From the NCBI GenBank assembly GCA_036522155.1, contig DATDGI010000344.1:1-9673 (forward strand): a stretch of DNA of 9,673 nt, given 5' to 3'. Shown piece by piece: positions 6,865 through 9,673 of the stretch (the first letter of the stretch is position 1; the number at the start of each line of letters is the position of its first letter). Position numbers and translations under genes: made by a program. Source of the DNA: UBA9676 sp036522155 (GTDB lineage Bacteria > Actinomycetota > Actinomycetes > Streptosporangiales > Streptosporangiaceae). The notes under the pieces are model-generated. The model was not told where the DNA came from and made no database searches. It saw only the letters and a list, made by a program, of their open reading frames with translations.

Positions 6865-6890
6865 AGGTCAGCGGTGCTTGCCGCTGACCT
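6865..6890. terminator. Stem-loop over the ferredoxin stop codon, likely bidirectional terminator
   Basis: AGGTCAGCGG (6865-6874) pairs perfectly with CCGCTGACCT (6881-6890) around the 6-base loop TGCTTG. It lies at the meeting point of two convergent genes, whose stops are only 17 bases apart. It overlaps the last codons and TGA of the ferredoxin gene, so for that operon the hairpin forms within the coding end. No T-tract follows on either side. The short loop and perfect stem make it the best terminator in the window. Confidence 0.6.
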
Positions 6891-7083
6891 CGTCCATCAG
6901 CAGGGCCAGGGTCGGGCAGGCGTCCACCGCCCGCCGGGCGTGATCAAGCAGGCCACGGGGCACCTCCGGCGAGGTCAGGATGGGGTATCCCCACGGGTCG
7001 AGCTCGATGATCTCGGGCAGCAGCTCGGCGCACATGGCGTGGCCGGTGCAGGCAATCGGGTTGACCCGCAGCCGGTACTTCAT
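6868..7083 (-). CDS. Small ferredoxin, CxxHxxC type ([3Fe-4S] or [4Fe-4S])
   Basis: This 71-residue one-electron carrier has the cluster ligands C12 and C18 in ACTGHAMC and C56 in DACPTLAL. The CxxHxxC...CP arrangement places histidine (H15) where a fourth cysteine sits in classical [4Fe-4S] ferredoxins. It is characteristic of actinobacterial ferredoxins often partnered with cytochrome P450s, many of which hold a [3Fe-4S] cluster, though the central residue can affect cluster type. LLPEIIELDPWGYP (21-34) fits the family. The start ATG overlaps the stop of the NuoF-like gene (ATGA), so the two are coupled, and this ferredoxin probably exchanges electrons with that flavoprotein. No P450 gene is nearby. 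Confidence 0.92.
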   Translation of the reverse strand: MKYRLRVNPIACTGHAMCAELLPEIIELDPWGYPILTSPEVPRGLLDHARRAVDACPTLALLMDEVSGKHR

Positions 7084-8423
7084 GTCCAGCCCCACTCTCG
7101 CTCGTCGTCGGAGGGCACCGGCAGCAGCGGCGGCCGCCGCACGCCATAGCAGGGACCCTGCTGATCGTGCCAGTCGGCGTCGTCCGGGAATGCCCGCAGC
7201 ACGCTGCGGACAAGCTGGGTGGCCCCGTCGGGGTGGCGGCAGGCGCCCCGCTTCTCGATCAGCGGGATCAGGGTGCCGATCTGGTCCACGGCCCGGCTGC
7301 GCCCGCCCTGGTAGGCGAGGTCGATGAGGGTGTCGGCCAGGGCGGGGAGGCCGAACATGCACGGGCCGCACTGGTCGGCGGACTCTTCCGCCAGATAGCT
7401 GATGACCCGGGCGGTCTCGGCCAGCGGGCAGGCGGTGTCGGGCAGGGCGATCACCATGCCCGCGCCCATCGCCCCGCCCACCGAGCGCAGGCCCGCGTGC
7501 GTCATCGGCACCGGCCAGGCGACCTCGGCCGGCAGCCAGCCGCCGAAGTACCCCCCGACCAGCAGTCCCTGCAACCGCTCGGATGGGCCGCCCGCCAGCA
7601 TCACCACCTGCCCGATCGGGGTGCCCATCTCGATCTCGTACACCCCCGGACGGGCGACCGCGCCGGCCACCGTGACCAGCGTGGAGCCGGGCGCGGAGGG
7701 CAGCCCTACGCCGCGGAACCAGCCATCGCCGTACCGCGCGATCAGCGCCAGGTGCGCGAGCGTCTCCACGTTGTTCACCAGGGTGGGCCGGCCCTTCACG
7801 CCGCGTTCGTGCGGGCGTGGCGGTGAGAACGTCGGCTTGCCGGGGCCGCCGTTCAGGTACTGGACGATGGCGGACTGCTCACTGGAGACGTACCGGCCCG
7901 GAACGCCGGCCAGGGTGATCGGCACCGGGTCCATGCCGAGCATCTCCCGCTCCATGATCGCGTCCTCCAGGCTGGCCAGCAGGCCCTCCTCCCGCCCGTG
8001 GACCACCAGGTAGGCCTCGTCCGCCGCGACCGCCTGGGCCGCCAGCGTGATGCCGTCCAGCACCAGGTGCGGCAGCCGGGTCAGGAGCAGTCGGTCCTTG
8101 CAGCTGGCGGGCTCCCCTTCGCAGCCGTTGGCGACCACCACCGCCTTGCCCGGCGAGGCTATGACCGAGCGCATCTTCTTCCCGGTCGGGTAGCCGGCCC
8201 CGCCCCGGCCGGTCAGGCCGGACCGGTCGACCAGGTCGACCAGCCCGCCCGGCCGGTGCCGGCCGGCTCGCCGGGGGCCCGGGACGTCGCTGGGCAGCTG
8301 CAGCGGCCCGTACATCTGCTCATGCTCACCGATCCCGGTGGGCTGGTAGTAGGAGATGCCAGCCAGCAGCCGGGGCAGCCGCAAAGCCGGGGCCCGCTCG
8401 GACGTGACCGCGATCGCGGTCAC
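7080..8423 (-). CDS. NuoF-like NADH dehydrogenase flavoprotein (FMN and Fe-S, with SLBB domain)
   Basis: This 447-residue protein resembles the NADH-binding subunit of complex I and of NAD-linked hydrogenases or formate dehydrogenases. It shows the FMN-binding glycine loop GRGGAGYPTGKK (72-83), the second nucleotide-binding segment NGCEGEPASCKDR (99-111), PHLVLDG (118-124), and the SLBB region near 245-300 (TVAGAVARPGVYEI). The Fe-S region is ESADQCGPCMFG (347-358) with a distant C395. Complex I has ESCGxCxPC here, so the first ligand cysteine is replaced by A349 while C352, C355 and C395 remain. The start is GTG 8423, which overlaps the stop of the cytochrome gene (GTGA) and begins the protein-like sequence; the frame is open further upstream but encodes only antisense shadow. 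No NuoE or NuoG gene is visible. It probably feeds electrons from NAD(P)H to the neighbouring ferredoxin or cytochrome. Confidence 0.88.
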   Translation of the reverse strand: MTAIAVTSERAPALRLPRLLAGISYYQPTGIGEHEQMYGPLQLPSDVPGPRRAGRHRPGGLVDLVDRSGLTGRGGAGYPTGKKMRSVIASPGKAVVVANGCEGEPASCKDRLLLTRLPHLVLDGITLAAQAVAADEAYLVVHGREEGLLASLEDAIMEREMLGMDPVPITLAGVPGRYVSSEQSAIVQYLNGGPGKPTFSPPRPHERGVKGRPTLVNNVETLAHLALIARYGDGWFRGVGLPSAPGSTLVTVAGAVARPGVYEIEMGTPIGQVVMLAGGPSERLQGLLVGGYFGGWLPAEVAWPVPMTHAGLRSVGGAMGAGMVIALPDTACPLAETARVISYLAEESADQCGPCMFGLPALADTLIDLAYQGGRSRAVDQIGTLIPLIEKRGACRHPDGATQLVRSVLRAFPDDADWHDQQGPCYGVRRPPLLPVPSDDEREWGWT

Positions 8424-8971
8424 CGGGCGCCGGCCCTGGCCCCGGTGACGAAACGCCAGGTGGTCGCGGCCGTGACCATCGCCACACAGAAAATGGTCAG
8501 GGCGAACACCCAGATCGTGCTCCGGTCGGTGCCGATACCCAGCCCATGCGCGAGCGCGACCGGCCAGCAGGCGTAGGCGACCCAGTGGATCCGCCGCCAG
8601 GTGCGGTGGCCCAGCCGGTTGCGGATCAGGCTGGTCACGACCAGGGCGAGGAGCAGGTCGCAGGCGATCGCGCCCAGGCCCAGCCAGAAGGTGTGGTACG
8701 AGGAGCTGAACGGGATGAACGCGGCCGTCAGCGGGATCGCGGTGTAAGTGTCGATCACGGTCGTGCCCACGTGCAGCGCCAGGAAGGCCACCGCCATCAT
8801 GGAGAGGTTGCGGTGCAGCCCGACGGTGAGGAAGCGCGGCCAGCGTTCGGAGGCGAACCGGCCCGCGGTGAGCACCCCGAGCAGCACGCTGCCGGTCAGC
8901 AGCAGCAGGGTGACCAGGCCGGTCGCCCGGGTGGCATACCACAGGCCCGGCCCGCTGGTGGAGAAGGTCAT
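8420..8971 (-). CDS. Ferric-reductase-like transmembrane protein (di-heme cytochrome b fold)
   Basis: This 183-residue integral membrane protein has about six hydrophobic segments, near 17-36, 54-74, 95-115, 128-146 and 152-172, plus a shorter one around 76-90. Two histidine pairs have the spacing of heme b ligands in the ferric reductase/NOX/MsrQ superfamily: H53 and H67 (HX13H), and H129 and H142 (HX12H). No FAD or NAD(P) domain is attached, so it must receive electrons from a partner, most likely the NuoF-like protein or ferredoxin encoded downstream. It would carry them across the membrane to an acceptor made available by ApbE. ATG 8971 overlaps the apbE stop and follows AGGAAG by 6 bases. 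MsrQ is an alternative, but no msrP gene is seen. Confidence 0.87.
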   Translation of the reverse strand: MTFSTSGPGLWYATRATGLVTLLLLTGSVLLGVLTAGRFASERWPRFLTVGLHRNLSMMAVAFLALHVGTTVIDTYTAIPLTAAFIPFSSSYHTFWLGLGAIACDLLLALVVTSLIRNRLGHRTWRRIHWVAYACWPVALAHGLGIGTDRSTIWVFALTIFCVAMVTAATTWRFVTGARAGAR

Positions 8972-9673
8972 GCCGCGCTTCCTGTATCGGCGGGGTCAGC
9001 GGCTCCGGCATCGGCGGGGTCGGCGGGCCAGCCGCTGACGGTGACCGCGGTGCCGTCATGATGCACCAGCCGGGCCGGCAGCCGCAGCCGGTCCAGCCAT
9101 TCGGGGGCCCGCTCGGCCCGCAGAATCGCCGCGGTGCTGGCCGTATTAGCGTCCACGCAGGTCGCGGCGGCGACGCTCACCGCCCGCCAGCAGGACTCCA
9201 CCGGCCGCCCGGTGCGGGGGACGATGATGTGGTGCAGCCTGTCCTGGCCGCGCTGCCAGGACCGCACGCCCGTGCTCGACGTGGCCAGCCCGCTGTCCCG
9301 GATGACGATGATCTGGCTGGGCTCGGTGCCGGGTTCCTCGCCGGTGAAGCCGACGTCGTCGCGGATGCCGACCCGCCAGCCGTCGGCGGGGGCCGGGCCC
9401 GCCACCCGGATGTCGCCGCCCAGGTTGACCAGCACCCCGCAGCCGGTGGTGGCGGCGATCGCGACCGCCGCCCGGTCCGCGGCCAGGGCCTTGGCGGTCG
9501 CGCCGAGATCGAGCATCACCCCGACCGGCACCCTGACCTCTCCTCTCACGTGGTCCAGTTCGACCGTCCGCCAGCCGGCCGCGGGCGCGGGCGGCTGGGC
9601 CAGGGCGCTGGTGTCCTGCCGGGCCGCGGCGAAGTCCCGGTCGTAACCGAGCCTGACCAGCGCCTGCCCGCAG
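8968..9673 (-). CDS. apbE: FAD:protein FMN transferase, ApbE family (5' end outside window)
   Basis: The frame is open to the right edge, leaving 234 visible residues; the N-terminus is missing. ApbE moves FMN from FAD onto a Thr of exported or membrane proteins, using Mg2+. Visible family motifs are ALVRLGYDRDF (4-14), LDLGATAKALAADRAA (about 54-69), VLVNLGGDIRVAG (about 79-91), SGLATSSTGVRSW, HHIIVPRTGRPV, and CVDANTASTAAIL with the metal-binding aspartate. Usually the dipeptide after HHII is DP; here it is VP. The extreme C-terminus is an Ala/Asp/Pro tail with a duplicated ADPAD unit. It is the first visible gene of the redox operon and is coupled to the cytochrome gene. Its substrate, an FMN-binding-domain protein, is not visible and may be encoded beyond the edge. 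Confidence 0.9.
   Translation of the reverse strand, partial: CGQALVRLGYDRDFAAARQDTSALAQPPAPAAGWRTVELDHVRGEVRVPVGVMLDLGATAKALAADRAAVAIAATTGCGVLVNLGGDIRVAGPAPADGWRVGIRDDVGFTGEEPGTEPSQIIVIRDSGLATSSTGVRSWQRGQDRLHHIIVPRTGRPVESCWRAVSVAAATCVDANTASTAAILRAERAPEWLDRLRLPARLVHHDGTAVTVSGWPADPADAGAADPADTGSAA
8978..8983 (-). promoter_or_regulatory. Ribosome binding site for the ferric-reductase-like gene
   Basis: On the minus strand AGGAAG lies 6 bases before ATG 8971, inside the last codons of the apbE-like gene. It supports this start and indicates independent initiation in addition to stop-start coupling. Confidence 0.6.
8986..9021. repeat. Short direct repeat within the apbE 3' end
   Basis: ATCGGCGGGGTC occurs at 8986-8997 and again at 9010-9021, 24 bases apart and in frame. 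It accounts for the repeated Ala-Asp-Pro-Ala-Asp pattern in the C-terminal tail. The tail lies after the conserved ApbE core, so it is probably disordered and tolerant of length change. Confidence 0.6.

Noticed and set aside
8424..9059. Upstream extension of the NuoF-like frame
   Set aside because: It lies in another frame across the cytochrome and apbE genes and gives Arg/Pro/His-rich shadow sequence. The GTGA overlap at 8420-8423 marks the real start.

Overview
The window is very GC-rich DNA with strong third-position G/C bias, GTG as well as ATG starts, and tightly packed genes. This fits a high-GC actinobacterium; the gene families (ECF-sigma/ABC operon, CxxHxxC ferredoxin, actinobacterial-style ApbE) suggest a filamentous actinomycete of the Streptosporangiales/Streptomyces type. 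The exact taxon cannot be read from this sequence. No tRNA, rRNA, CRISPR array, insertion sequence or phage gene was found, and no stretch over about 120 bases lacks a gene.

Layout. (1) Bases 1-3944, plus strand: a five-gene run made of the C-terminal end of an ECF sigma factor, a six-helix membrane protein in the anti-sigma position but without a zinc finger, an ABC ATPase, a large permease with an extracytoplasmic C-terminal domain, and a second six-helix membrane protein. Every junction is a 4-base ATGA overlap, so this is one translationally coupled operon. (2) Bases 3945-4064: a short convergent gap with a 29-bp tandem repeat and a 10-bp inverted repeat. (3) Bases 4065-6160, minus strand: a two-component system, OmpR-type response regulator then HAMP histidine kinase, joined by TGATG. 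(4) Bases 6161-6280: a divergent promoter region with an 11-bp-periodic motif. (5) Bases 6281-6850, plus strand: a small exported, Pro/Thr/Ser-rich protein with two cysteines and a Gly/Asp tail. (6) Bases 6868 to the right edge, minus strand: a four-gene coupled redox operon in the order apbE (5' end outside the window), ferric-reductase-like di-heme membrane protein, NuoF-like flavoprotein, CxxHxxC ferredoxin. A strong 10-bp hairpin sits over its final stop codon.

How the genes may work together. The first operon looks like a self-contained envelope or export response: a sigma factor, a membrane partner that could hold it, and an ABC-2-type transporter. The two-component system probably senses something outside the membrane and may control the divergent exported protein. 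The last operon reads as an electron-transfer chain: NAD(P)H oxidised by a stand-alone NuoF-like subunit, electrons passed through Fe-S centres to a membrane cytochrome b, and then probably to a flavinylated protein outside the membrane, since ApbE attaches FMN covalently. The flavinylated partner is not visible and would be expected just beyond the right edge. This last system is the best candidate for unusual biology here.
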